Source: a virus
Virus record (IMG/VR): IMGVR_UViG_3300005827_000049
Location: 1 to 32,131 of that record
Strand: one strand, 5' to 3'
DNA length: 32,131 nucleotides
The notes under the pieces were generated by a model that was given only the letters and a program-made list of their open reading frames with translations, made no database searches and was not told the DNA's origin. Position 1 is the stretch's first letter. Each line of letters opens with the position of its first letter. This document shows positions 1 through 8,738 of the stretch, in pieces. The position numbers were made by a program, and so were the translations under genes.

Positions 1-120
1 CGATAAATGTGCTAGTATAAACGCCCTTTAGCTGGTTGCGCTCAAATTGGATATTGGTTACACCGCTGATAGGTACTTGGCAACCTTCAAAGTATGAATC
101 TACAATGGAAGAGTTTGCAC
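1..120. repeat. Left copy of the 120-bp terminal direct repeat (circular assembly overlap)
   Basis: Bases 1-120 are identical to 32012-32131. The repeat lies inside the tailspike coding sequence, and joining the two copies keeps one continuous reading frame. This is what a circular or circularly permuted genome looks like after k-mer assembly. A true terminal repeat of the virion DNA is less likely, because it would cut an essential gene. Unique length is 32,011 bases. Confidence 0.9.
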
Positions 121-2200
121 CTATCGCGCCTGCAGTTCCATCATATCCCAATGCTACATAGGAAGAGCCACCGCTAATGAATGAGCAAGAGTTTACCTTT
201 GCGTTGTTTGTGATATAGATCGTTCCACCTGAAACCAAATTAACAGCGCAATTTACCATTTCATAAGAGCTATCATCATCAAAGTAAAATGGTGCTCCAC
301 TATTTACGGTCTTGACTATCTTGCTATTGGTAAACTTGATTCCAGTACTTGCATACATAGCCAAAGGCATGGCATTGTTAGAGTTTGAAATAGAGCAATT
401 GATAAACTCAATATTTGTGCAAGATGTAATAGTATTTATAGGAGTCAGTGCAGATACGGCATATCCGTTCGATCTAATAGAAACATTCTCATATTTCATA
501 TTATTGCAAGAGCTTAGTGCTAAATATGTTAGCTCTCCAAACCGATATCCTACATTTTCAATTGATCCTAAAGCCTGTGCTGTAGCAAATACTTTTCCAC
601 CAAGGTCAATCCATACAATTGAACCGCTTACAGAAGATTGTTTTGCGCATAGAGTAGCGTTAAACATTGCAGTTGAATCGCTTGTCGATCCGTTTCCAAC
701 CGCTCCAAACCACTCTGGATATATGACTCCTGTCTTTAGCGTCAATTCGGAGCCGTAAGCGGTTCCGTCAAATGCAAATAGCTGTCTCCTAGCTAAAGGA
801 ATATTTACAGCTATCAACTCTCCATTATCGGTAATGGTCAGCTTATCGCTAATGTCAAGGCTTACTCCAAGGTCATCAAAGCTCAATGCGATGTCAATGT
901 AGCTGTCCGCAACCAATGCGTTCTTTGAGATGTGATAGACATGGTTGTAGCTTCTGCAAGCTCCGTATCCATCATTCAAGCAAGTCGCCTGTGAGTCAGA
1001 ATTCGAAGTACACCAACCGAACCACCAAGCGTATACACCGCCTTGATGCTTGTTTGTGATGACTGGATTACCAGACGCGCCAAGGTTAAAGATTTTCCAA
1101 TATGGGATTCCAAGTACGCTTATCTGTCCATCAAATTGCGTATTGCCTGCAACGTTGATCTGTGAGCCTTGATTTACAATCAAGCTTGCACCGATAGCCG
1201 TCTCTGGGAAGTCGTACGCTAGGGACTCCGTAAGCCGTACCACTCCACCGCCATTGAGAACGGCCTGCGATACTTGAGTATCCTTGATCGCACCGCTGGT
1301 ATAGCCGTCATCCCACCACTCAGGAGACACGCCATCTGGAATAATTCCAGAGGTGAATTCGATGTTCGTGTAAGGTTTGCGCGCAATAGGATAGGTCACG
1401 CTTCTAGGCTCAATCTCTACAAATGCGTCAAAGGTTACAACCCTTGTGCTTGAGTCATCTGGAGCAGTGAAATATGTCAGCCGTGGGAGAAAGCTGTTCA
1501 CGTCAATGGTCAAGTCAGAAGCAATAGAGTGAGGCGCATTTGAGAACTGTAATTTCAATCCAATAGCGTTAGCTCTTGCCATGGCATTTGATACCCGTAC
1601 ATCACAAGCCCCTACAAGCCCACTCAACACGCCATAAGTCGCGGTCGATACATACTGCTGGTTAGGTTGCAAAGAGTACAGGAAGCGACCAGAAGCGGGG
1701 TCTGCGTCAAGTTCACAGAAATACCCGAAGTCGTCCGTAGTGGTGCTATCCGCTTTCCACACAAACACGCCACCACCTCCATCATATGCCGTGTAATAGC
1801 CAAGCACCACGACAGCTAGATAGCCGTGATCCGTTGGTAGTGCCTTTAGGTCTGCGCGTGTGGCAAGTACCGCCATGTTAGTGGTCGTAACTCCAGTTGC
1901 GGGAGCACCCGATACCAAGTAAGGCAGTGGCCAAGCGTCTTCCCAAGAGGCATCTAGGTTCCTATCCCCTGCGACATATCTTTGCAGGATCACATCATAG
2001 TCACCCTCACCCATTGTGATTTGTGGATTAAGCGTTCCATCAGATCCAAGCTCAATCTTGCTTCCAAGGCTTATCCCTTCGCGGTTATACACGTTCTTAG
2101 GATTCGTTGATCCTACTTCGGTGTAAACAAGGCGGTGATCGGTCGCAATCTCTAAGCCGTCAAAATAGGTGTCATTCGGGTTCTGGTATGGTGTTGTCAT
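1..2200 (-). CDS. Tailspike, N-terminal part (continues across the contig junction to 31509)
   Basis: Receptor-binding tailspike at the end of the P22-like virion cluster. The ATG at 2200 directly follows the TAA of the ejection gene (2201-2203), with GAAGG upstream. No stop occurs before base 1, and the frame resumes at 32011, giving a 900-residue protein. A tailspike-type motif YDGGGGVFVW lies at about residues 139-148. A second motif, PEWFGAVGNG, near residue 495 usually opens the right-handed beta-helix of phage spikes, and the rest is Asn/Ser/Gly-rich and repetitive, as in solenoids. P22 gp9 is shorter (about 667 residues). Whether it is a glycan hydrolase, lyase or esterase cannot be read from the sequence. 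Confidence 0.88.
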   Translation of the reverse strand, partial: MTTPYQNPNDTYFDGLEIATDHRLVYTEVGSTNPKNVYNREGISLGSKIELGSDGTLNPQITMGEGDYDVILQRYVAGDRNLDASWEDAWPLPYLVSGAPATGVTTTNMAVLATRADLKALPTDHGYLAVVVLGYYTAYDGGGGVFVWKADSTTTDDFGYFCELDADPASGRFLYSLQPNQQYVSTATYGVLSGLVGACDVRVSNAMARANAIGLKLQFSNAPHSIASDLTIDVNSFLPRLTYFTAPDDSSTRVVTFDAFVEIEPRSVTYPIARKPYTNIEFTSGIIPDGVSPEWWDDGYTSGAIKDTQVSQAVLNGGGVVRLTESLAYDFPETAIGASLIVNQGSQINVAGNTQFDGQISVLGIPYWKIFNLGASGNPVITNKHQGGVYAWWFGWCTSNSDSQATCLNDGYGACRSYNHVYHISKNALVADSYIDIALSFDDLGVSLDISDKLTITDNGELIAVNIPLARRQLFAFDGTAYGSELTLKTGVIYPEWFGAVGNGSTSDSTAMFNATLCAKQSSVSGSIVWIDLGGKVFATAQALGSIENVGYRFGELTYLALSSCNNMKYENVSIRSNGYAVSALTPINTITSCTNIEFINCSISNSNNAMPLAMYASTGIKFTNSKIVKTVNSGAPFYFDDDSSYEMVNCAVNLVSGGTIYITNNAKVNSCSFISGGSSYVALGYDGTAGAIGANSSIVDSYFEGCQVPISGVTNIQFERNQLKGVYTSTFI

Positions 2201-3856
2201 TTATTCGCCTTCGTTATTTAACCATGATGGCATAGTGCGCTGTCCTACAATGCTTGCAAGTCCAGCGGGCTTCTTTTCTCTCTGGATCGCCTTACCGATG
2301 TTGAAAGCGGTTTGCGCGCCTTGTGGAGAGCGTACGAACTTAGATCCAAGCAATGCGGGGAAGAATAGCAATGGATTGAATTGTGAAGCGTATGCGATAT
2401 CCTTTAGGCTGATAGGTGCATTTGATCCACCTACTTTCTGCCTATTTTCAATCGCATCCTTCATAGCATAATAAGGCGCAAGCTCTCTACTTGCCTGTCT
2501 CACTTCTGGAGCCGATGTTTCGATTGCTTGATTGATTCCTCTAGAAGTTGCGATATCCTGAGCCTTTCCTTGCTTTCTAATAGCATCGGGAACGCTGTAC
2601 GCTTGCTTTTGTGCAAAAGACTTTTTCTCTAGAGCCTTTGGAACATCGTAAAGATATTGGGTCTTTTCTGGTTGATCTACCACTTCTGCAACATCCCAAA
2701 ACGAGCTTTCAGTCTTTTTAGGATACTGAATAAAAGGAGGCAAAGCATCTGGATCAGAAGATTTTAACCATTGGTTTCTAGCCCTTGTCTCTTGCGCCTT
2801 TGTTGCGCGCCTTGCTGTTTCAAATGCGGTAGGATCAAATTGAGATTCAAAGTGAGTGACTTCTGGAGTGACAGTTTTATACTTGTTCTTTTCACCATCA
2901 AACCAACTATTAAGCTCTGCTTTAGCTTGTGCAATGTCATTCTCACCCGCTCCCTTCATCTGCTCTCTAAGCTCATTTAAAGAGTTCTTTCTAGCCTCCT
3001 CAATATCTACCATCTTACCTTGAGACTTTAAATCTTCAAGGCGTGCAATGATCGGATCTGTTTTAGATTTGATCTTGTCAAGTGATGAGTATTTACCAAA
3101 CCCGCTGAATAGATTTTGATCTAGTCCAATACCAAAATCAGGAGGGTTTGGGTTGCTTGTCATTCTGCTAGGTGGCAAAAAGGTATTTGTCACGCTGGTC
3201 TTACCAAGCCACTTTAAAGCTCCGCCTAGCTCTGGAGCAACAGGCAATGCGTTAAAGCCAATATTAAGCACATTGCGCAAAGTCCCTAGTTTTTCAGGTG
3301 CAAAGTCTCCGCTTTCGTCCTGTAGCTTTCCGTAGTCAGCCTGTGCGCTAATATCGTTAGCAACATTAACCGCACCTAGCCCTAAGAGCTTTGCTAGTCC
3401 AGCCGTGGGAAGCATGGCATTTGAAGCAAGTGCAGTAAAGTCACGCGCATTGGCTCCAAATCGTTGCAAATATGAAGGGTCTGGATTGCTCTGATAAAGC
3501 TCCGTCTTGTAAGGTGCAATAGTGCTTAGACCAGACTTTGCAAATCGACCAAGGAAAGAATCGTTTTGGTATTCATCTGCCATTACATCACTTTGAGCCT
3601 TTGCGATGTTTCCCATCATGGTGTCATATTCGGTCTGTTGCGCTTTCTCTTGATCCATCACGCCTTGCTGTGCGCTTGCAATGTTCTGATTCATCGCTTT
3701 GGATTCTTCAAGCCCTTGCGCTGTGCGTTCTTCCTGAGTCCTTACAGCTTGCGGACGAAATGAGTAGTTACCCTCTGCAAGCCATGCCTCAAGGTCTGAT
3801 TCTGGAACTCTGGTAGCAATTACATTTCCCTGCTCGTCAAGTATTTCGTAATTCAT
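2201..3856 (-). CDS. Putative DNA-ejection protein, P22 gp16-like position
   Basis: Protein of 551 residues between another ejection-type gene and the tailspike, the place and rough size of P22 gp16 (about 609 residues). The N-terminal 110 residues are Gln/Glu/Ala-rich and probably helical. Residues 135-210 contain hydrophobic Ala/Leu/Gly stretches that could insert in membranes, followed by a charged helical region to about 480. The ATG at 3856 overlaps the upstream stop as TAATG, and the TAA touches the tailspike ATG. In P22 such proteins leave the capsid with the DNA and help it cross the periplasm. I recognise no motif, so function rests on gene order and composition. Confidence 0.65.
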   Translation of the reverse strand: MNYEILDEQGNVIATRVPESDLEAWLAEGNYSFRPQAVRTQEERTAQGLEESKAMNQNIASAQQGVMDQEKAQQTEYDTMMGNIAKAQSDVMADEYQNDSFLGRFAKSGLSTIAPYKTELYQSNPDPSYLQRFGANARDFTALASNAMLPTAGLAKLLGLGAVNVANDISAQADYGKLQDESGDFAPEKLGTLRNVLNIGFNALPVAPELGGALKWLGKTSVTNTFLPPSRMTSNPNPPDFGIGLDQNLFSGFGKYSSLDKIKSKTDPIIARLEDLKSQGKMVDIEEARKNSLNELREQMKGAGENDIAQAKAELNSWFDGEKNKYKTVTPEVTHFESQFDPTAFETARRATKAQETRARNQWLKSSDPDALPPFIQYPKKTESSFWDVAEVVDQPEKTQYLYDVPKALEKKSFAQKQAYSVPDAIRKQGKAQDIATSRGINQAIETSAPEVRQASRELAPYYAMKDAIENRQKVGGSNAPISLKDIAYASQFNPLLFFPALLGSKFVRSPQGAQTAFNIGKAIQREKKPAGLASIVGQRTMPSWLNNEGE

Positions 3857-5307
3857 TACTTACCCTTTGGAACATATGCTGATCCGTTCCAGATATAGGT
3901 TTTCCCTGCAATGATTTTAGGTGGCTTGCCACCTGTTTGTTCTTGTGGTTGTTGCTTCTTTTCAGGAACTGAAAACCCTTTAGCATCAACCATTGATGCC
4001 TTAGTGTAGTTCTTTTTATAGGTGTTTCCTTTTAATGCCTGATCATATGCACTTAGGTTGCTGTTATAGCCTTCAATCATTGCGTTAATAAGATTTGCAA
4101 CTACCTTTTTTTGAACTTCTGGAGCAAGCCCAACCGATTCGCGGATATTGTTCCAAAGTTGCTGACCTTCGCCACCTGCGATATATCGCTTTATTTCCGC
4201 TTCTGCAAGCACATCACCCTGCAAGAATTTAGAGGCAAGAGCAGACGCACCTTGACGAATTTCCTTTTGGAATAAAGCCTTTGCAGCGTTAATCTTGTTA
4301 TTTCCATCAGTAAGCAAATCTTCTTCGCTCTTATAGTTTGCCTGCTGTTCCTTCATTTGCGATTCGTTCATCTTGTATCCTTCCATCTTTCCAGACTTCA
4401 CGGATTCAATCTTTTGGTTAATCGCATCCTTTACGGACTGCAAAACAACACCTTCACCGATGTCCTGACCGATCTTGGAGAACAGCGCAATAGTGCTAGG
4501 ACTTTGAGTTGTTGTGGTTTGCGCAACAAGTGACTTGATGTCATTATCATACTTTGAAAGTACACTATCAACGCTCATGCCACCGCTTTGCTGACCACTT
4601 AGACTCTTTTGCAATTGTAATGCTTCTGCTGTAAGTTGATCCGCTTCTGATAGCTTTCCAGCCTTGCGCGCTTGGTCTGCAAGGAATGTCAAACTAGCCA
4701 CGGATTTTTCTGTTTTATTGCGTACTGCGAACTCACCCTTAGGAGCAACATTTTCTTTGAATCCACCCTGCGCCTGTATTTGATCCCAATTAGCTTGAGA
4801 CGCAATAGGCTTGATGTACTGCTCTACCTTTGGATAGCGTTGAATCCAGCTTTCCCGCGCCTGTGTCCAGGATGCTTGATCGTTTGGATTAACATTCTGG
4901 AATTCAGTAGCAACTTCATCAAGAATCTGGGTAATCCGATAGTCATCTTGCGCTGTCTGTGCAGTTTGCTTTTCTTGAGTACGGACTTGCATTTCTTTTT
5001 CGCTAAGAGCCTGCTGAGATTGTCTCTCTTGCAAAGCATTCGCCTTGTCCATCAACTCTTGAGCGTAAGTAGGGTCATAGGGCGCGATCTCCTGCGCCTT
5101 CATGCGAAGGTACTCAACAGGGTTTTGCTTGGCTACCTGAGTCGGGAAACGCCTAAGAACACCCTGCCCTGCTTCGGTGCGAAGTGAGCCGATATCCTTG
5201 GTTAGCTGATCGCCAGACAAAGGTGATAATCCAGTACCAAATAGTCCCTTAATATCACGTTGTCCAGAAGTCCAATCAGAAGGGCGGAATAGATTTGAAA
5301 GTGCCAT
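3856..5307 (-). CDS. Putative DNA-ejection protein, P22 gp20-like position
   Basis: A 483-residue protein, very close to P22 gp20 (about 471) in size and gene order. It is rich in Gln, Ala, Lys and Glu, with long predicted helical or coiled-coil segments (about residues 65-130 and 200-330) and a Pro/Gln/Gly-rich tail that ends in a short hydrophobic YIWNGSAYVPKGK. It starts with an ATG overlapping the upstream TAA (TAATG at 5307) and ends with the same overlap at 3856, so the three ejection-type genes look translationally coupled. No enzyme motif is visible. Assignment is by synteny. Confidence 0.63.
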   Translation of the reverse strand: MALSNLFRPSDWTSGQRDIKGLFGTGLSPLSGDQLTKDIGSLRTEAGQGVLRRFPTQVAKQNPVEYLRMKAQEIAPYDPTYAQELMDKANALQERQSQQALSEKEMQVRTQEKQTAQTAQDDYRITQILDEVATEFQNVNPNDQASWTQARESWIQRYPKVEQYIKPIASQANWDQIQAQGGFKENVAPKGEFAVRNKTEKSVASLTFLADQARKAGKLSEADQLTAEALQLQKSLSGQQSGGMSVDSVLSKYDNDIKSLVAQTTTTQSPSTIALFSKIGQDIGEGVVLQSVKDAINQKIESVKSGKMEGYKMNESQMKEQQANYKSEEDLLTDGNNKINAAKALFQKEIRQGASALASKFLQGDVLAEAEIKRYIAGGEGQQLWNNIRESVGLAPEVQKKVVANLINAMIEGYNSNLSAYDQALKGNTYKKNYTKASMVDAKGFSVPEKKQQPQEQTGGKPPKIIAGKTYIWNGSAYVPKGK

Positions 5308-6173
5308 TAGAATGAACCCCTAAAAGTGTTGAAGTTCTCCTGACCATTGGAGCCAAGCTGACCACCGCGCCCCCACTTTGCAAACTGCTGTGGCTGTTGC
5401 CCACCGCCAAAGAGCGAGGAAAGACCACCCGCGCCAGAAGCGTAGGACAAACCAGCGTCACCAAGCCCTGCAAGGGAGCGACCTAGAGCGAGTCCGAACG
5501 ATCCCTTGCCCTGCTCCTTTAGTGCGCTTAGTTCAGCGTTCATATTGGCGCGACCGCTCAAATTCTGTTGCCGATTAGCCATCATGTTTTGAAGCGATGT
5601 TGATACGCCTTGGTCGCCAAATTGACCACTCTGTACCATGCCCTCAAGCCCTGCCATGCGTTGCGCACGATTAGCTCGCGCCTGCTCAAGCGGGGTAACA
5701 TATTCCTGAAGTGAGCTTTGTCGATCATTTGCCATGCGGTCAAATGCGCTTCCATATTCGGTGCTTGCCAGACCTTGAGAGTAGTTCTCCAAATCCTTCT
5801 GATAGCCAGAGTCAAACAGGTTCCCACGGCTCGCAGCGGAAGCGTCACGACCCTGGATTCCCTGCTGTAAACGGAATTTCATTGAAGGGTCAAGGAATTG
5901 GTCAATGTTCTTGGTGTAACGATAATCAGGTGTATTAAACTGATCCGCACCCGCGCCCGTGAGCATACCCTCTAGAGCCGTACGACCAATCGCTCCATAC
6001 TTCTGATATGGGTCAAAGATTCCGCGCTGTTGGTCGTATTCCTGACCAGCCATCAAGTCGGATTCGTCATAGGCTTTACCCATGACTTTTGCGCCCTGCT
6101 TGGCTCCGCGAAGTCTAGCCTTGCCCTCATAATAGGAGGCCATTGGATCAACGATTGTACTTAGGATTCCCAT
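5307..6173 (-). CDS. Putative DNA-ejection or internal virion protein, P22 gp7-like position
   Basis: A 288-residue protein that begins the group of three ejection-type genes after the gp10-like gene. ATG at 6173 follows GAGG at a good distance, and 27 bases separate it from the upstream stop. The N-terminus (DPMASYYEGKARLRGAK) is amphipathic. The middle has many Gln, Arg and Tyr residues and the segment ASRGNLFDSGYQKDLENY, a pattern I associate with internal proteins of podoviruses. Residues 225-265 are Gly/Ala/Leu-rich and hydrophobic. P22 gp7 has about 229 residues. The assignment is by context. Confidence 0.62.
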   Translation of the reverse strand: MGILSTIVDPMASYYEGKARLRGAKQGAKVMGKAYDESDLMAGQEYDQQRGIFDPYQKYGAIGRTALEGMLTGAGADQFNTPDYRYTKNIDQFLDPSMKFRLQQGIQGRDASAASRGNLFDSGYQKDLENYSQGLASTEYGSAFDRMANDRQSSLQEYVTPLEQARANRAQRMAGLEGMVQSGQFGDQGVSTSLQNMMANRQQNLSGRANMNAELSALKEQGKGSFGLALGRSLAGLGDAGLSYASGAGGLSSLFGGGQQPQQFAKWGRGGQLGSNGQENFNTFRGSF

Positions 6174-6200
6174 AATAACCTCTTATCTCAAATATACTTT

Positions 6201-7697
6201 TTAACGACCCGTAAGCGATGTATTTACATACGCCCCAAGCAAAACAATCTTAACAGGATGCCAGCCTGATATTAGGTAGCTCCGTTGCCTTGCGTAACCA
6301 GCGCGCCAGAAGTCTATCTTTCTACCGCCAGCACCATCGTTTCCTATATTTTCCGTGTCCGTTGCCGTGAAATTGACATTAGCATCATCGCTCCACGATA
6401 GGGATACAGTCGGATCTTTTTCTGTTGGCTCCGCGCTGTCACCCGTTCCCGTTTCCATATGCAAAGTGATACGATTATGGACAATGCCGTTGAGCTCATC
6501 CTGCAAAATCCCCGTACCACGTTGCCAATAGATATACTGGTCATGCTCTTTGTACAGGTCAAGCCCGATGCGATAGACCAGAGCGTCCGATTTCGAGAAC
6601 GCATAGACCACGCCATTAAGCGAGGTAAATGAGGTGTATTTCCATTGCTTGTCATTATCACCGACACGGGTAGAACGCTTATGCCATGCGCCCGTAGTGA
6701 TGTCATAGACCAAAGTCAAATCTAGGTTTTGGCTATTGATACCATAGAAGGTATGCCCCTGCTGTGAGTAAGTCCAGCCCACCGCGTCCGATGCGTCACC
6801 TTGCGACAAAATCCACTCAATGCTAGGATCGGAAATAGGCTCAATAGCGTACCCATTTGTACGGTACACTTGCACCATTCCGTTGGCCTGCACCCCGACA
6901 AAATAACAGCTCTGACCGATGACCAGAGGGCTATATCTTGCCAAGCAACCAGAGCCGTTTGTCGATCCGCTTACACGCTCTAAAGGTATTGTTTCGCTGT
7001 CCGTCAAGCCAAGGAACTCTACTGAGTTTGAGCCAAGTGCTAGAATCTGGTCATTGATCGCCACAATAGCTACGCATGGATCGGAACTTGACACAACTGC
7101 CTTAGACCCCGCGCCATCGCTTAGCCACTTGGTAGCGTCATAGACCGCTGAATAATAGAGCTTTGAATCAACAGGAGCAACGCCAATAGACCCTATACCC
7201 ACAGCTGTCTTAGAGTTGATCACAAGGCGACCACCCAAGAAAGCGATATGGGTAGGCTTTACATATGTTGGAAGGCTTGGGGTCGATGTCGCATAGGTCG
7301 AGAGCTCAACAATATACAAGGCGTTGCCGTCCGCAATCGCTAGGTAGATTCCATTCTCTGCAAAGTTTACTGGCGTAGTATCATAAGGGATATTTGCCAC
7401 AATAACAGGTGCGCTGTCTATATCAGGATAGCGCAAAATCAAATCACCAAGGCAAGAGTATTGCACCCCTCTAGAGGTCACATAGGAGCCACGGCAACCC
7501 GCATTTGCTTCACCGCTGAATCCAGTAGCGTCCCAAGTTGCGATAGATGTAGTCCCAGGTATCTTGATCAATGCTCCCGCTGTGGTGTCGCTATCACTTG
7601 CGCTTACTTCTGGATATAGGTTAATGCAGACGGCTTTGGACACCGCCCTAGAATACGCCTCATTGTGTCCACCTATAAAGCCTTTGATTGCCGTCAT
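6201..7697 (-). CDS. Tail accessory / packaged-DNA stabilisation protein, P22 gp10-like
   Basis: A 498-residue homologue-like protein of P22 gp10 (about 472 residues), which binds below the gp4 ring and closes the head after packaging. The N-terminus has the typical opening GFIGGHNEAYSR followed by INLYPE. The body shows repeated short beta segments and the family-like phrase SVEFLGLTD...RVSGSTNGSGCLARYS at about residues 225-255. The start ATG at 7697 overlaps the gp4-like stop as ATGA. The order coat, small gene, gp4-like, gp10-like matches P22. The C-terminal 100 residues look like a separate beta-rich domain. Confidence 0.82.
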   Translation of the reverse strand: MTAIKGFIGGHNEAYSRAVSKAVCINLYPEVSASDSDTTAGALIKIPGTTSIATWDATGFSGEANAGCRGSYVTSRGVQYSCLGDLILRYPDIDSAPVIVANIPYDTTPVNFAENGIYLAIADGNALYIVELSTYATSTPSLPTYVKPTHIAFLGGRLVINSKTAVGIGSIGVAPVDSKLYYSAVYDATKWLSDGAGSKAVVSSSDPCVAIVAINDQILALGSNSVEFLGLTDSETIPLERVSGSTNGSGCLARYSPLVIGQSCYFVGVQANGMVQVYRTNGYAIEPISDPSIEWILSQGDASDAVGWTYSQQGHTFYGINSQNLDLTLVYDITTGAWHKRSTRVGDNDKQWKYTSFTSLNGVVYAFSKSDALVYRIGLDLYKEHDQYIYWQRGTGILQDELNGIVHNRITLHMETGTGDSAEPTEKDPTVSLSWSDDANVNFTATDTENIGNDGAGGRKIDFWRAGYARQRSYLISGWHPVKIVLLGAYVNTSLTGR

Positions 7698-8446
7698 TGA
7701 TAGCCGTTAGTGTTGATGTTGTAGCGCATTCCAGATTGATAGTTGTTTCGTGCTCCACAAGATCCCTGCATACACGCTGCGGGGTCAATGCTCATTGCAT
7801 CAACCTGTCGTCTGCGTGAAATACAGAGCTTTTCCCTAGCTTGGCTTGCAATGGCATTAACGGACTCATTGAGCACATTATAGGTGATCCCTAGCCGTTG
7901 GGCAAGGCTGTAAATGATCGCCTCTGTAAACCCTGCGGAGTAGTTCATTGAGCTTGACAAACTTGCAGGAACTTCGATAGGTTTTGCATAAACGATTGAA
8001 AGCTGTTGCGTCCCGCTTGGCTTCGGGTAAAGCGTGATAGTCCCTTGTGGGTAACCAGATCCATACATAAAGATACAAGGTCTATTAGTGTTTCCTGTGA
8101 TCCGATAAGTGCCGAAATAATCCGCGCTCGTTACCTCTGCCATCGGGTAAGTGTTTTCGCCATCGGTAATATATGCCCGAATGATTCCTTCTGGTCGCTC
8201 CGTAACTTCAATGTCTGAGCCTGTTCCACCAATGGTATATTCCGCTTGATTAGCGACCATGTTGCAAGAGGCGACAGCGTCAAATCGTTGTGCCATAGAG
8301 TCATCTAATTTCCAAGAATCAAGCAAGGCGCAAAGCAGGTCAAAGCCATAAGAAGCGCGCTCTGCCTTGAGTGTGCTTTCATGTTCGCTCTTTACTCCAA
8401 TAGCCTCAAAAGCCTTGGTTACTAAGTCTAGTGCTGTCCTTTCCAT
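7694..8446 (-). CDS. Head-tail adaptor / tail accessory factor, P22 gp4-like
   Basis: A 250-residue protein with the start expected of gp4-like adaptors: an N-terminal helix (DLVTKAFEAIGV), then a helix LCALLDSWKLDDS, then a beta-rich section with TLYPKPSGTQQLSIVYAKP and the helix FTEAIIYSLAQRLGITYNV. In P22, gp4 forms a dodecamer under the portal and has muralytic activity. The protein here is longer than the 166-residue P22 version, and I see no lytic active site. ATG at 8446 overlaps the preceding small gene by 19 bases and has AAGGGTGG upstream. It ends in an ATGA overlap with the gp10-like gene. Confidence 0.78.
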   Translation of the reverse strand: MERTALDLVTKAFEAIGVKSEHESTLKAERASYGFDLLCALLDSWKLDDSMAQRFDAVASCNMVANQAEYTIGGTGSDIEVTERPEGIIRAYITDGENTYPMAEVTSADYFGTYRITGNTNRPCIFMYGSGYPQGTITLYPKPSGTQQLSIVYAKPIEVPASLSSSMNYSAGFTEAIIYSLAQRLGITYNVLNESVNAIASQAREKLCISRRRQVDAMSIDPAACMQGSCGARNNYQSGMRYNINTNGYQ

Positions 8447-8685
8447 TTGCCACCCTTCTTGCCTGTGGCAAGTTTAAGAGCCTCTTTGACAATAAGGTCG
8501 CTCTCAATAGTGACCGTGTTCACTTCTTCTAAAATTGATTTGGCCTTGTCCATCATGGCATACTCTAAAGGTCTACCATGGATAGCCATTAACGCTTCAT
8601 ATTCTTGCGCGTCCTGACAGAGTAATTTTTCTCCGTCTGCAAACTTTTCCCATGAGGGGAAAACAACTGGATAACCTAAATCCAT
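8428..8685 (-). CDS. Small protein between coat and head-tail adaptor genes
   Basis: An 85-residue protein of unknown function. The open frame extends upstream into the coat gene, but the ATG at 8685 is preceded by GAGG at a normal distance and gives a sensible start, MDLGYPVVFPSWEKFADGEKLL. The rest is mostly helical, with a Lys/Gly-rich basic tail (ATGKKGGKWKGQH). Position between the coat and gp4-like genes suggests a small head-completion or decoration role, but this is only inference. Confidence 0.7.
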   Translation of the reverse strand: MDLGYPVVFPSWEKFADGEKLLCQDAQEYEALMAIHGRPLEYAMMDKAKSILEEVNTVTIESDLIVKEALKLATGKKGGKWKGQH

Positions 8686-8738
8686 AAGAACCTCAAAGGG
8701 AAAAAGGGAAGAGGCTTTTACACCCCTTCCCGATTTGA

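Noticed and set aside
312-758. 148-codon plus-strand frame inside the tailspike gene
   Set aside because: Antisense to a clear spike reading frame, with no ribosome site or promoter.
4672-5187. 171-codon plus-strand frame antisense to the gp20-like gene
   Set aside because: Leu/Arg/Cys-rich translation of the opposite strand of a Gln/Ala-rich helical protein. No start signals.
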